Part shown: one piece after another, positions 20,135 through 30,600 of the stretch
How the letters are laid out: each line of letters begins with the position of its first letter
Numbering within the stretch: the first letter of the stretch is position 1
Origin: Flectonema sp. DT1601
Lineage: Eukaryota > Euglenozoa > Diplonemea > Diplonemida > Diplonemidae
Direction: 5' to 3'
NCBI GenBank assembly: GCA_964019425.1
Contig: OZ025812.1
Coordinates: 434,001-498,000 of the forward strand
DNA: 64,000 bases
Program-made: the position numbers and the translations under genes
Notes under the pieces: model-generated
What the model saw: only the letters and a program-made list of their open reading frames with translations
Told to the model about the DNA's origin: nothing
The model's database searches: none

Positions 20135-20791
20135 CTACTCTAACTCACGTACTTCCTCTGGTAGTGGAGTGGTAAGGGAACGTCTTCTGACAGCTTCCTG
20201 TTCCATTTCTTTAATTGCTTCTTGATAGTGTTCTTCAGATTGGTGACTAAAAGTGTTTTCCATAAACTCATGAAATGATTTGAGATCGAGTGATAAGTCT
20301 TTCTGAGAATGCGTTTTCTCCTTCAGCTGCAGCTGCCACTTCGCAGCTGCCTTTCTCTGAGAAAGAGGGCGGCTGTGAAGAGAGTTTAATAGTTTTGATA
20401 TTTCATGGAAGTCAACGATGCCGTCTTTGTTGGAATCTAATCTGCGGAACAGTGAAAACTGTAACTGCATATGACGATCTTTGTTAGTTAATGAATGAGC
20501 CTCCTCAACTGCTTCTTTCAAATGTTCCATCGCGTGGATCCAATCATTGTCGCTGACGGACTCAAACAGCTCACTGACAAATTTCACAAAACATTTTAAC
20601 CCCAGGGGTTTTACTTTACCATTTTCAATCATCTTCGCTTTCAAGCGAGCAGCTGCTTTCCTTTCTTTTCGAGTTTCCAAACGTTCACATCCCTCCAACA
20701 CCTGCTGCAACTCTTCCCATTCAATGAACCCGCTGCCGTCGAAGTCCCAAATCGGAAATAGTTCCTCAATGTCTCTGACTCGGTCGACCAT
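20135..20791 (-). CDS. EF-hand protein, tandem copy 2, lacking the Dpy-30 tail
   Basis: 218 aa; ATG at 20791 lies 13 nt after a TATCTTCAG acceptor. It aligns with the 19124-19882 gene from MVDRVRD(I/V)EELFPIWD onward: loops DFDGSGFIEWEE (16-27) and DSNKDGIVDFHE, and the same basic helices (RKAAARLKAK, RKAAAKWQLQL). Similarity fades after about residue 195. Where the neighbour has a Dpy-30/RIIa motif, this copy ends in a short charged tail (LTTPLPEEVRELE). The pair is a clear tandem duplication with loss, or gain, of the docking module, suggesting the two calcium sensors act at different sites. Confidence 0.85.
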   Translation of the reverse strand: MVDRVRDIEELFPIWDFDGSGFIEWEELQQVLEGCERLETRKERKAAARLKAKMIENGKVKPLGLKCFVKFVSELFESVSDNDWIHAMEHLKEAVEEAHSLTNKDRHMQLQFSLFRRLDSNKDGIVDFHEISKLLNSLHSRPLSQRKAAAKWQLQLKEKTHSQKDLSLDLKSFHEFMENTFSHQSEEHYQEAIKEMEQEAVRRRSLTTPLPEEVRELE

Positions 20792-22200
20792 TTTTCAGTG
20801 TAGCTGAAGATACATTTAATTACTAAATTACGTGTTTGATGTGGCTAACAATTCAAAGAACACATCTACACAACAGAGTGAAGCTTTCAAGAGTAATTAT
20901 CTGACGATCGGGGTTGGGGGCAGACGTGATCGACGGGCTACTTCATAGTAGGCTGTTTACCTGTAACCTAAAGACAAAATAAATTAAAAAAACTGCAGCA
21001 GTGGAGCACAATACTAACTAACGAGGCAAACGGGGACAAGAAAAAACTGGTTCTTGAACTAAAAGATACCAATCAACTGACAGAATTGTTAAACAAGACG
21101 CAGCTATTCTCGTTGTTTACTTTTTCTTTGTCAATGTCAGGAAAACTGAACTTTGGGATAAGTTGACGTCTCATAATTATAATAGAAGTTCCCTTACGGG
21201 TCCAACGAAGGTTATGAATTCCGTCAACTTATCATCCTGATAATACCGAGTACAGAATGCAAGTAGCTTATTATTGGAAGGTACACGGAAGCAAAAAATA
21301 AAATGTGCCTATTACAAAATGAGAATCATACGCAATTTCATACACATTTCACACAGGGCCTCGATCGGTAAGGCTGGGTCGCATGAACAGAGGAATACTT
21401 CTGACGATAAGAGGAAGCAAAAGTACCACAACAATACTAACTACTCCTACATCGATTATTCGTAATGATTAGTTGGAGGTTTATGTAGAAGTGGTGATTT
21501 TGTTAATACTCGTTCGAAGTTAAATCGATCTGTACTTTCATCCAAGTGGAGATATTTATTCATACGAAGCCTAGGAAGCCTAATATCAGGAAAAGCTCAC
21601 AAGGTAACAGTTAGATCGCTACCAATCGACTCTCGCAGACGATAAGAGGTAGCTTAACCTGACAAATCACTTCCTAAACCCGCCGCCCACGAGGGCAGAG
21701 TTGATCCACTCCACTCCTTTGAGAGGTTAAGAGTAAAAATAAATCTCACGCTTTGTTTAGCCTTAAGTCGGAGACTTTTTCTGAAACTCGTTAATCTTTG
21801 TAACAGCAGTAAGGCAATTCCTCACTGCTGCGTTGTCGGCAAAAATAAAAAATAAAATAATACTATTCTGAAAGGGAGGTGTGAAACGGACTCGGGTACG
21901 GTACGGTTTACGGTTGATGTGTTTGGGTACAACATTCTTTCAATGGAAGTGTTTCCAAATAAGAGCTATTCGTACCCCGTTGGGAATGAAGGAAATCGAT
22001 TTCTAGCAGAACAACCGAGAGCAGAAATATGGTTACTGCTCACAGCTATTCCTGTCTAGACAAACTCAATCGTAAACCGTAGTGAGCGAGGGATTACCCA
22101 AAGTTTTGATTGGTGATCTTCTATGCATAGTTAGGTGTATCACAAGAACAAGACGGTTGATACCTAATTATTATTTCAAGGAAAAGTCTGATTTGACAAT
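20792..22200. other. Spacer of 1.4 kb with an inverted-repeat element
   Basis: No supported gene. Contains the acceptor of the upstream EF-hand gene and the inverted-repeat pair at 21903-22080, listed separately. Confidence 0.5.
21903..22080. repeat. Short element bounded by imperfect inverted repeats (MITE-like candidate)
   Basis: ACGGTTTACGGTTGA (21903-21917) and TCAATCGTAAACCGT (22066-22080) are inverted copies with one mismatch. Similarity continues a few bases inward (GTTTG against CAAAC). They enclose about 150 nt with no coding capacity. No clear target-site duplication was seen, so this is a candidate only. Confidence 0.4.
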
Positions 22201-22458
22201 TTATGTTTTGGGCGGGGGTTTCACTGTCCGTAAACTATACCAAAGAGTAAGACCGAAATCGTAAGGAAGACACTCTGGGAAAAACGCCGCGAAGCAACGT
22301 CTTTGGAGAATGTCATAAGCATAAAAAAAGAAAAAAGTAAATAAAGCTAAAGAAAAAGCTGACACAATACAAAAACAAAAGGGGCGCAGTTTCATGCGCA
22401 GGTTGGGTACGGGCGCTTTTCTTGAGCGATCATTCAGTTTTACTTGTTCCGTACCCAT
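22201..22458 (-). CDS. 85 aa single-pass membrane protein, unknown
   Basis: Single ATG frame (MGTEQVKLNDRSRKAPVPNL) with a basic N-terminal tail, one strong hydrophobic segment around residues 27-48 (FCFCIVSAFSLALFTFFFFY), then a Cys-containing, aromatic C-terminal part (RRCFAAFFPECLPYDFG) ending VKPPPKT. The positive-inside rule predicts a cytosolic N-terminus and lumenal C-terminus. An acceptor-like CCCTATTTCCCAAG lies about 30 nt upstream. The MG start could allow N-myristoylation, though residue 6 is not Ser/Thr. No family recognised. Confidence 0.55.
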   Translation of the reverse strand: MGTEQVKLNDRSRKAPVPNLRMKLRPFCFCIVSAFSLALFTFFFFYAYDILQRRCFAAFFPECLPYDFGLTLWYSLRTVKPPPKT

Positions 22459-22717
22459 GGGATGGGGATAATGTGATAAACTTCTTGGGAAATAGGGATA
22501 CTTGATACGATACGAAAATGTTTGGGAAATGGGGATGGGGATAAATGAATACCGTCTTGGGGGAGCAGATGTTATAAAAATCGAAAGTTCCTATATCACG
22601 AGCGCAGTACAGCTGCTCATCGAGATAAGATTCCTACTCATTGATGACAATAGAGGTTCGGGCGGGGTTTTAACTGCAAATCGACTGTCAGTTAGTTTAA
22701 AGATTAAATTAAATCCT

Positions 22718-23557
22718 TCAGTCAAGGTCTGGAGCGTTCTTGTTCTCCACTTCCTCTTCGTTTTGGAATTCTTCAGCATCGTTCTTTTGTACACACATCA
22801 TATAAATGACTAGAACTAGGATAATAACAAACCCAATAACTCCGACAACAATTGCGGCTATTGCACCACCACCTAATTCATCATCACTATCAACGACGGT
22901 AACGACCTCACAAATATCAACTTCGTTAACACTTGAACCAGAGTTCAATGTGTAGCCAGGGAGACATTGAATTGGTTGACAAAGACCTCCAATAGAAAGA
23001 ACAACCGCATGTCCCACACCGATAGCGCAGGCTCCCCGTCCAGAGTACGTGTCGATTTTAGAAAGTGGTCCAACGAGGGTAACAGTTCCCGAGGTACTCA
23101 TCGCGGTATTGATATTAACTCCTGAGGCAACGGTGATAGCAACACCATCAACGACTGCTAAAATAACAACCGATCCACACTTGGTGCGAAGGTCTACCTG
23201 TACGGTTGCGCCATAAATCAATCTCAGGTCAGCACGGAGAGTTTCAACAAACCCGGCAGGGAGCGCATTACACTGTAAGTTATCCCATGTGAGCTCAACA
23301 ACTACAGTAACAACTGGATCAGGATCATTTGGGAGTTTACAGATAGCGTTTTGAAAAAGTTCGTACGGGTTTCCACAAATACATCTTCCCTGCTCGCAAG
23401 TGATCCCAGCTGGTGCGGTGGCAGGCCTGCTGGCTAAACAATCATTTGCAGTAGAACACCACTCTTGAATAACGTGAACAGGTTCTTCAACATCGAGTGG
23501 CTCGTTTTGGGAAAAAGCTGTAGCAGCAACCGAGAGAAGGCAAAGGGAACGAAACAT
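22718..23557 (-). CDS. Type I surface membrane protein with Cys-rich ectodomain
   Basis: 279 aa from ATG at 23557, chosen because it opens a signal peptide (MFRSLCLLSVAATAFS) and an acceptor TTTGTGTTTACAG lies 27 nt upstream; the frame is open further 5' but without a good start. The ectodomain has about ten cysteines, in an EGF-like CxxxxxCxC arrangement near the N-terminus (GITCEQGRCICG), then a beta-rich region with Val-rich strands (VVTVVVELTWDNLQC, KCGSVVILAVVDGVA). One membrane helix (AIAAIVVGVIGFVIILVLVI) and a short acidic cytosolic tail (EEVENKNAPDLD) end the protein. Probably a cell-surface protein; no named family recognised. Confidence 0.8.
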   Translation of the reverse strand: MFRSLCLLSVAATAFSQNEPLDVEEPVHVIQEWCSTANDCLASRPATAPAGITCEQGRCICGNPYELFQNAICKLPNDPDPVVTVVVELTWDNLQCNALPAGFVETLRADLRLIYGATVQVDLRTKCGSVVILAVVDGVAITVASGVNINTAMSTSGTVTLVGPLSKIDTYSGRGACAIGVGHAVVLSIGGLCQPIQCLPGYTLNSGSSVNEVDICEVVTVVDSDDELGGGAIAAIVVGVIGFVIILVLVIYMMCVQKNDAEEFQNEEEVENKNAPDLD

Positions 23558-23970
23558 TTTTGTGAGAATGATAATTAGAAAACTGTAAACACAAAGTGAA
23601 ATAAATTCAAAATACAAAAGTTTAGATAAAATATCGCAAGTGAGTACCATTTTATGCCGCCCACTAACATTCTGTGATATAAATAAGATAAGCAAACGCA
23701 TTCTATCCATAAATAATTTTCCCTAACTCAGAGGGGCATTGCAAGCTGCATTTGAGTCGGAAGCCGACGATGGAAAGTGAAGTTACTTTCCGAATTACTG
23801 AACTCCCGAAGGAAATCTCTGTCTGGAAGCTATTTATTTATTATATTTCGTTTTGAAATGTTATTTTGATTTGACTAAAATTTGAATATCGAACAAGTGA
23901 GATCAGAGAAGTGTCTGTCTCGTGATGTTACTAAATAAAGAACGGACCGGGGATAAATTTCATTTTGGTG
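23558..23970. other. Spacer
   Basis: Contains the acceptor of the surface-protein gene. No further coding signal seen. Confidence 0.5.
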
Positions 23971-24327
23971 TTAAGTTGGAGGATCAAATTGCCGAGTAAC
24001 GCTACTCCCTGAGGTGGTTATAAACGAAACTGATGTTGGAGTTGCTTCCGTGGTTGGCGGTTCCGGAGGCGGATATTTATGAATTTCATCCCAGGAAGGA
24101 CTCCCCTCTACTTCACCTCCGTATCCAAATTCCTTTTCTTTGGCAGTTCGGTCGTCTAATTCGAACGGCTGCTGATCAAAATAAAGTCCAATTAGTCTTC
24201 CAAAGAATCCTTTACACCTACTCGGCTGCTTGAAGACTGTTTGATTTAGCTCTTCACTTACGTTAGTACATCGCTCTGGTGTGAATGATTCAACCCAACC
24301 TTGTTCTGGTTCTTTATTGTTTGACAT
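23971..24327 (-). CDS. 118 aa orphan with Pro/Thr-rich tail
   Basis: Single exon, ATG at 24327, 13 nt after the acceptor CTAACTTCTACAG. Sequence starts MSNNKEPEQGWVESFTPERC, has a short hydrophobic-aromatic patch (GFFGRLIGLYFDQQPFEL), and ends with PPPEPPTTEATPTS and a Ser/Thr-rich tail. No signal peptide or TM segment. Spacing to neighbours is short (about 130 nt upstream gap to the phosphatase stop), consistent with a compact head-to-tail array. Function unknown. Confidence 0.65.
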   Translation of the reverse strand: MSNNKEPEQGWVESFTPERCTNVSEELNQTVFKQPSRCKGFFGRLIGLYFDQQPFELDDRTAKEKEFGYGGEVEGSPSWDEIHKYPPPEPPTTEATPTSVSFITTSGSSVTRQFDPPT

Positions 24328-24454
24328 TATTACTTCCTCCTGTAGAAGTTAGTAGGACGTATTAAAGAATGTAATCGAATATAATAAAATAATATAAAGT
24401 CAGGACTATTAAAGGCTAGGGAGAATGTTTTCGACTGTAGTGGCAGTCTTGCTC

Positions 24455-25120
24455 TTACGATAACTCATTCCGCAGTGCCGCCAGCTCATCCGATTTTGAA
24501 AATTCTTTTAATTGACTTGCGAATCCAACGTTTGGTTCAGCAATAAATCTTTTTGACCTCACAAATTTAAGAGCCGTTTCAAAGTCTGCACCCATTTCAT
24601 TTGGATACACGGACATTAGAAAAGCAATAACTAAAGATGACGATCGGGACTTCCCCTGAGCACAATTCACAAGAACAGTGTGACCAGACGCTTTACTATT
24701 ATAAATAAATCTTACTGCTGATGGTAATTGATTTATTAAAGTCTGATTTGACACATCATCCCAGTCGAGGCGAAGAACTTCTATCTTCCCAGCTGCTTCC
24801 ATAGTTCTAACGTTCACTCCAACTTTTGGATAAAAAGATTCCAATCCCTTAGCAGTTTGTACAACTCGTGTTATGTTTTTTTCGTTAATGTTTGAAGGTT
24901 GGAGAGCAGTAACACTTCCTAAATACAGCCCATCAATTACTTTATTACACGGACTCTTGGATGCAATCACGCCTATATAATCACGAACGTCTTCCTCGGT
25001 TACAACTGATTCTTTGTGTTCAGCTAAGTCTGCACCACACATACATTTTTCAGGCTTAAATCGATTTGCCTGCCACTTATCACAGTCGGATGTTGCTAAG
25101 AATGCCACCTGGGATGTCAT
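24455..25120 (-). CDS. Dual-specificity (DSP-type) protein phosphatase with N-terminal Cys/His motif
   Basis: 221 aa from ATG at 25120, 13 nt after the acceptor TTGCTACTTCTTTCAG; an in-frame upstream extension lies before that acceptor. An N-terminal motif (RFKPEKCMCGADLAEH, about 20-35) has Cys and His spaced as in a small metal-binding module. The DSP domain starts at VIDGLYLGSV and carries the P-loop NCAQGKSRSS (152-161) with catalytic Cys153 and Arg159; Asp in LDWDDVS near 120 is the likely general acid. The usual His before the catalytic Cys is Asn here. DSPs dephosphorylate Tyr and Ser/Thr, often on MAP kinases. Likely active or partly active. Confidence 0.88.
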   Translation of the reverse strand: MTSQVAFLATSDCDKWQANRFKPEKCMCGADLAEHKESVVTEEDVRDYIGVIASKSPCNKVIDGLYLGSVTALQPSNINEKNITRVVQTAKGLESFYPKVGVNVRTMEAAGKIEVLRLDWDDVSNQTLINQLPSAVRFIYNSKASGHTVLVNCAQGKSRSSSLVIAFLMSVYPNEMGADFETALKFVRSKRFIAEPNVGFASQLKEFSKSDELAALRNELS

Positions 25121-25308
25121 CTTCTTGTGTACTGAAAGAAGTAGCAAGACTAAATAAGTAAACCTTTATTAGTATTATAAGGGAAGTAGACAATTATTAG
25201 AGTCAGTGTTGGGGAGTATACTTCTAATTCAACAGTTGTTCAGTACAACTGCTGTCTTTGCAATGGAAGAGACGTTTACTTTCTTCAAGAAGCCAACACT
25301 AGTTTGTA

Positions 25309-25923
25309 TCATACAAATGAAATAGACACACTAGTGTCACTCACAATATTGTATCCTCCGAATCGAATATAACCAGCCCAGCTAAAGAACCGGTCAAGAC
25401 CAGGGTCAACATATCGAGAAATAAAGTCTTCAACAGGTCCACGAAAACTTGATGAATTCAACGGAAGAAATGAGACTGCAATTCCAGACAGTTGCAACAC
25501 AAAATATAGTTCTGGAGAAACTGGAATAAGAACAACGAGAACTGCGAAGGGAATCCACCAATACCGATGACTCCCCTCTTGCGATCCTAAATATAAAAGT
25601 GAGAATAGTGGACCTCCGATGCCGTAGAAGCAGCTGCTGCCGCCGAATAGAACTACGAACAATGCAGTCAGCAGCCAGGAACAGAAATAGTAAATTGAAA
25701 GTATGACAGCTCCCTTTGCTGTTCCTTCAGATTCTTCGAGCCCACCTACTAAAATTAAAATCCCAACAATACTGAGTATGAATCTCACAGAACCAGACTC
25801 AGCCATCCATCTGGTTGGTAAGTCATCGCAACTTAGTAACCCGAAATGTTTTGATATCTGACCCAGAATAGCACACACAACTAATAACCGAACAAGAAGT
25901 GTTCTCCCTTTTGGGTTGCTCAT
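25309..25923 (-). CDS. 204 aa multi-pass membrane protein, unknown
   Basis: Single exon; ATG at 25923 lies 13 nt after TTTAATTCTCCAATCAG. About five or six hydrophobic segments are visible (LLVRLLVVCAILGQI, FILSIVGILILVGG, AVILSIYYFCSWLLTALFVVLF, YWWIPFAVLVVLIPV, LYFVLQLSGIAVSFLPL). A YGIGGPLFSLLY stretch in a helix recalls rhomboid-fold pseudoproteases, but no catalytic Ser/His pair is seen. The C-terminal tail is short and polar. Derlin, TMEM115 or UBAC2-like families are possible; none can be claimed. Confidence 0.7.
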   Translation of the reverse strand: MSNPKGRTLLVRLLVVCAILGQISKHFGLLSCDDLPTRWMAESGSVRFILSIVGILILVGGLEESEGTAKGAVILSIYYFCSWLLTALFVVLFGGSSCFYGIGGPLFSLLYLGSQEGSHRYWWIPFAVLVVLIPVSPELYFVLQLSGIAVSFLPLNSSSFRGPVEDFISRYVDPGLDRFFSWAGYIRFGGYNIVSDTSVSISFV

Positions 25924-28900
25924 CCTCTTTGTTTTCTGATTGGAGAATTAAATTTCAAACTTCAATCTAATACTGGGTGGGTATGTAATAAAAGGTTCAC
26001 AACAGCTTGATGCATTCAAACTACAGAAGTAAAAAATACTACCTCCAACAGTCAACCAACATTGGGGAATAAAGACTCCAGTCAGTCGACTCATTTACTT
26101 CAATAATGCGATCTTAATTTGCTACTCAATGACGTGTTAATTGAAAAAAATAATTACCATCACTACAATGCCACTTCGTTATTTTATTTACCTGCAGCAA
26201 AAGAAATATTATTGCATGTCATCGAAAGTATTTTACTACACAACACTAACATCAAGGAGTGGCGTAAGTGGTTCAACACCAAAGGGAGAGTGGGGGGTAG
26301 AGTGGGCTATTCGTTCGTGTACTTAGCAGCGTGATAAGTAAAGATGCTGCGCTTCGTTGGTAACTCTTCGTACTAATAAATTAATTATTAGAATTACTTT
26401 GGAACTACACTTTCGATTTACTGCATAAATAATATTTTAACTCTATTCGTTACCATGTATGTTCCCCAACAGACACCCATCCTCATCAAACAGATGAAGT
26501 GGCAATGAAAGACTGGGGATTAAAGTAACACGAATTGTAAGTTGAAAATAACACAAAACCATCCATTAGAGACACCATCTCTTTTACTATGATATTTATC
26601 TATTAAAATTAGACACGAGGAGGCATTTTGATGGGAGAAATGACTTTAGATATTTATACGGTTTTGATCCGTCAGGAGGAGGAACAGATGGCTTCATGAG
26701 GCCCACCGATGGATAGAAGAGAAACTACAAATAACTCCCCTCTTTGGTTGAAACCATTTTCGAGGTCAACAGCTCGCTCCCAACAAATTTAGAGAGAAGA
26801 AAGCAAGGAACATCCACAAACATACATCAATGAGCAGATCACAGTGCAGTCTTTCGAACTCTGAGCTCTGTTGCATTCAGGAAAGTAACTTTGTTGATAA
26901 AAAAAACACAGAGATGTTTATATTAGGTTCTGGCGACATCAGAGTGAAGCGAGAGGAGAGTTCAGGTAACATTCTATTCACTTCAAAATAAGTGAATCGC
27001 ACAAACGTCGAGAGACGCACGAGAAAATGTTTCTACTTCGCAATCAGATCTACAGATTGGTTAAATGATAAATATATTAGTCATTTTCTACAACATACAA
27101 ATAGTAATCACCAGCAGCCTGAAGAGTTATATTTTGCAGGATTTTCAAACTCCAGGGAAAGCTCTTTAATCTGTAATCTCGTACGAAGCGAAGTGCTCAT
27201 ACGTTCCCATTCGGTGAATCGGTTCAAAAATGTAAAATATTGGTGTCATATAACATAACAAAAAGTTTGACAAATAAGGAGGTAGTGAAAATATAACAAC
27301 AGCAGGAAAGTCAAACTAACGCTTCTTAGTTTACACGATATTGAAAGAGCTGCTTACATCAATTGTTGACATGGTGTGCAGCGAACAATATAAAAAAGAG
27401 GAAGTGATGTGAAACCTGAAAAAGCAAAGGTGGTATTTTATTGAGCACCAAAGCAAAACATAACTTCAGATGCCGACAACAATACAATACTATAGAAAGC
27501 AAGGGGAATACTGATTAGCTCAGTCATGAACTACGTAGAAGCCTTTTATAGAGCAAGGCAAAGCAAAACACAATAAAATAATTATTAATACGACATAAAG
27601 GGTGGTACTTGCCTGTGTTCAGCAATTAGTAGTACGATCATAGGTGATAGCATTAACAGTAGAACTCCTACAAGTTTAAGGGACTTGACCGAGTACAGAC
27701 AGAGAAATCGGGTCATTGAAAGAATTGTCGCTGAGAAGACTTTAAAAAGAAGGGATTTTAACAACCTTCCGATTGCTTAATATAATTCGCAGAAGAAACA
27801 AAGGCAACAAGTTTCAGCTTTTTTTTTGATGGTGTGTGACTTGAAACAAGTAGTGAATAAGAGATTTACTGAACAAAAGTGATAGCAGCTATTGCTATTT
27901 CTAATCAATTTGAACATAATACTCTGATAAAGAAAGACAAGGTATTTAAGGTACTATAGAAAGAGGAGGATAACAACAGAGATCACACAATATAATTCAA
28001 GTAGACATCAGGACCATATAAAGTACCAGCACAGGACCACTTTGGCTGATGCCAGGGTCTCTGTGTGGGTTTATCTGTCCTAAAAAACACAAAAGAAGAA
28101 AAAAAAAACACTTCTGATTGAGAAGTACAATGCATCTCAATGAAAGTTAAAAAAGATGTAACAGAAGCGTAAACAGAGAAAAGAAGAAGAAAAAATAAAT
28201 CTTTTTTCAGTCGAGCGACGCTTTCGGTTGCTCGACAGCGCCGGAACCCAATGTCACTACAAACACCCCAAACTGTTCGATAACACTATAAGACTCAGAC
28301 TCATTTCAAAAAGTATAAATCTCAATAAGATGAAAAAAATATGGAAAGACAGCAATGGATTAGCTTGTAGTTTTCAAAGATAAAAGAAAAGAAAGAAAAA
28401 AAAAGAAATGACCCAACGATACAATCGGTGCGACTATCAGCCTTTGATGCCTAACTGTTTGATATTATAGTAAACAATTACCTAAAGAAAAGAGGAAAAT
28501 AAATTCTCAGAATTGAACATTCTCTGATAAAAAAAAGATGGGAAATAATTCACTTCCCAATCTTAGATCAACTTGTCGATGGCAAGTATTTTCTCATTAT
28601 CAAGCGTTGGTGGTCCTGAGAAACTCTCAGATAGAGAGAAAAAACAAAATGGAAATGCAACTATTACTTTTAGTATTGCTGTATTATATACACCAGAGTA
28701 AAAACAATTCCAATAACTTACAAGACAAAAAATCTGCAATTATAGAAGACTATACCGTAGTATTGATATTTAAAAAAAAAAAAAAAAAAGAAACACACGA
28801 AACTAACAAATAGATAAATTGTGTAATAATTTTTTTTTTTTTCCTTTTTTTGAGTTCTAAAGTAAATTTTCTTTCTTAAGGGAAAAAAGTATGAAATAAT

Positions 28901-30600
28901 TCAAAATGTGTATACTTTTATCAAAGACTCTTTGTGTAAGAATCGATGCACGATTTTCAATAAGAAGAAATAAGCTACCTTGAAATTGCATTTCTTTTGT
29001 GTGAAAGAAAATGACTAATAAAAAAACATACTCCCGTTGGAGTGTATCTCAAATAGAACTAAAAATACCAGCAATGGAGTAAAGCAATAGCATGACACAT
29101 TAAGTGGCCGAAGTAGTAAGCACGTTTTTGAGCATTAACAGCAAAAAAAGCAGCCACATAATTAAGAACACAAATTTACTTACTCGCTACTACTAAAAAT
29201 GCAAGGGAGTGAAAAAAAAATATCAAGCCTGCCGCCTAAGTGACAACAGGGATTATTTTATTTATGCGGGGAAACTAAACTATGAATCAGTTGAAGGAAA
29301 CAAAAAAAAAGGAAAAAAAAAAAAGAATGTGCTTTTTTATAGTTACAGGAATCTACCAACAAGGTAAACAGTTGAGGGGTCCGAGAGGTAGCACACTACG
29401 CTATGCTATTTAACCTGTTGATTGGTAGTAAGTAATAGTTGCTAAACAGATCACAGCTGTCACCTAGTGGACAACATTATTCTCGCGAGTTCACAATCCC
29501 CTAACGGGAAAGGAAAGCTTAAGTACAACCACAATGAATGATTGATCCGCTTTGAGGGACGGTCAATGCACTGAAGTGATTATTCCGCATTTTCGTTTTT
29601 TTTTTTTTTTTTTTTTTTTTTGCTAACTTTGAAAGATTGAACGTTTTTTTTTTGTATGGCATACGATGCCTAATATTTTGTTTTTTTCAAAAATGTAATG
29701 TCAGTATTTCGGGGACTTCTTTTGCAAAGAATTCAGGTGGAATTGAAGTTGACTTTCGGTGTTTTTTCTTTTTTTTTAAAATGATAAGAACTTTAGGTCA
29801 GAAGATGCTACAACGCCCAAACACCAAACAACGAACTATGCTAATAATAACAGCGGACGAATAGTAACGTTGGGTCAAGAGAAGACCGAATTCTCAGGCA
29901 AAGAACAACGATGGATGAGACCACCTACGAAAAGGAAAAAATGAAAACAACTAGTTGCTACATACTTTTTGATGAGAACATATTTTTATACATGAATTAT
30001 GATATGGTCTCAGAGAGAAGGAAATCGCCCTTGAAGTGGGCTTTGCAAAAAATGACAATAAATGAGGTGCTCGCTTGTTTATCACTGATTGAAGTAGTCA
30101 TCCTTATTAGGATATAAGACCTTATATTCATATAAAATATACCAACAACTGCAGAGGGGATTTTTTTTTTTTTTTTTTTTTTTGGAAAAAGAAAAACCTA
30201 TGGTCGGTCATCATTTCCATGTCAATACTTTTAAGTGATGTGGATACAATCATAACTCTCTTCCAGGAGGAGCTTTTCGGGTTTACTAGAGTTTGGTCAC
30301 AGGAGGTTGCTATTACGATTAATTACTTATTTATCGAAGTCAGGAAGCCAACCTCTGGAGTTCAAAAAAAAAGATTGGTCAACAAACTTTTACTCACACC
30401 TTTGTTTTGTGTGTGAGTTAACAAAAAAAAAAAAAAAAAAAAAAAAGGGAAGGGAAGACAAGATTGGTTCTACGTGAAGGGAGGCAACAACACTCCCAAG
30501 AAAAAAAGAAAAAGTTTTTTTTTAAAGTCATAAATATGGATACCCCTATAGCTACGATGCTGCGAAGTCACGTAACAATAGATAATATATCCTCTTGACT
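25924..30600. other. Gene-poor AT-rich region, first part
   Basis: Many A/T homopolymers of 10-25 nt (for example T25 near 29597, A24 near 30423). No long ORF on either strand with convincing composition. One weak minus-strand candidate (26596-26697) is listed separately. A GGAAAGTCAAAC copy of the recurring plus-strand motif lies near 27305. Confidence 0.5.
26596..26697 (-). CDS. Possible 33 aa peptide gene
   Basis: Minus-strand ATG frame starting MKPSVPPPDGSKPYKYLKSF, about 35 nt after a TTATTTGTAG acceptor. The composition is more protein-like than the surrounding DNA and similar in size to the 45-48 aa spliced proteins near 4 kb, but there is no sequence similarity to them. Chance is a real possibility for so short a frame. 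Confidence 0.25.
   Translation of the reverse strand: MKPSVPPPDGSKPYKYLKSFLPSKCLLVSNFNR

Noticed and set aside
24640-24670. CAGGGGAAGTC in the phosphatase P-loop, similar to the intergenic TCAGGGAAGTC motif
   Set aside because: It lies on the minus strand, has one more G, and is explained by the conserved AQGKS codons.
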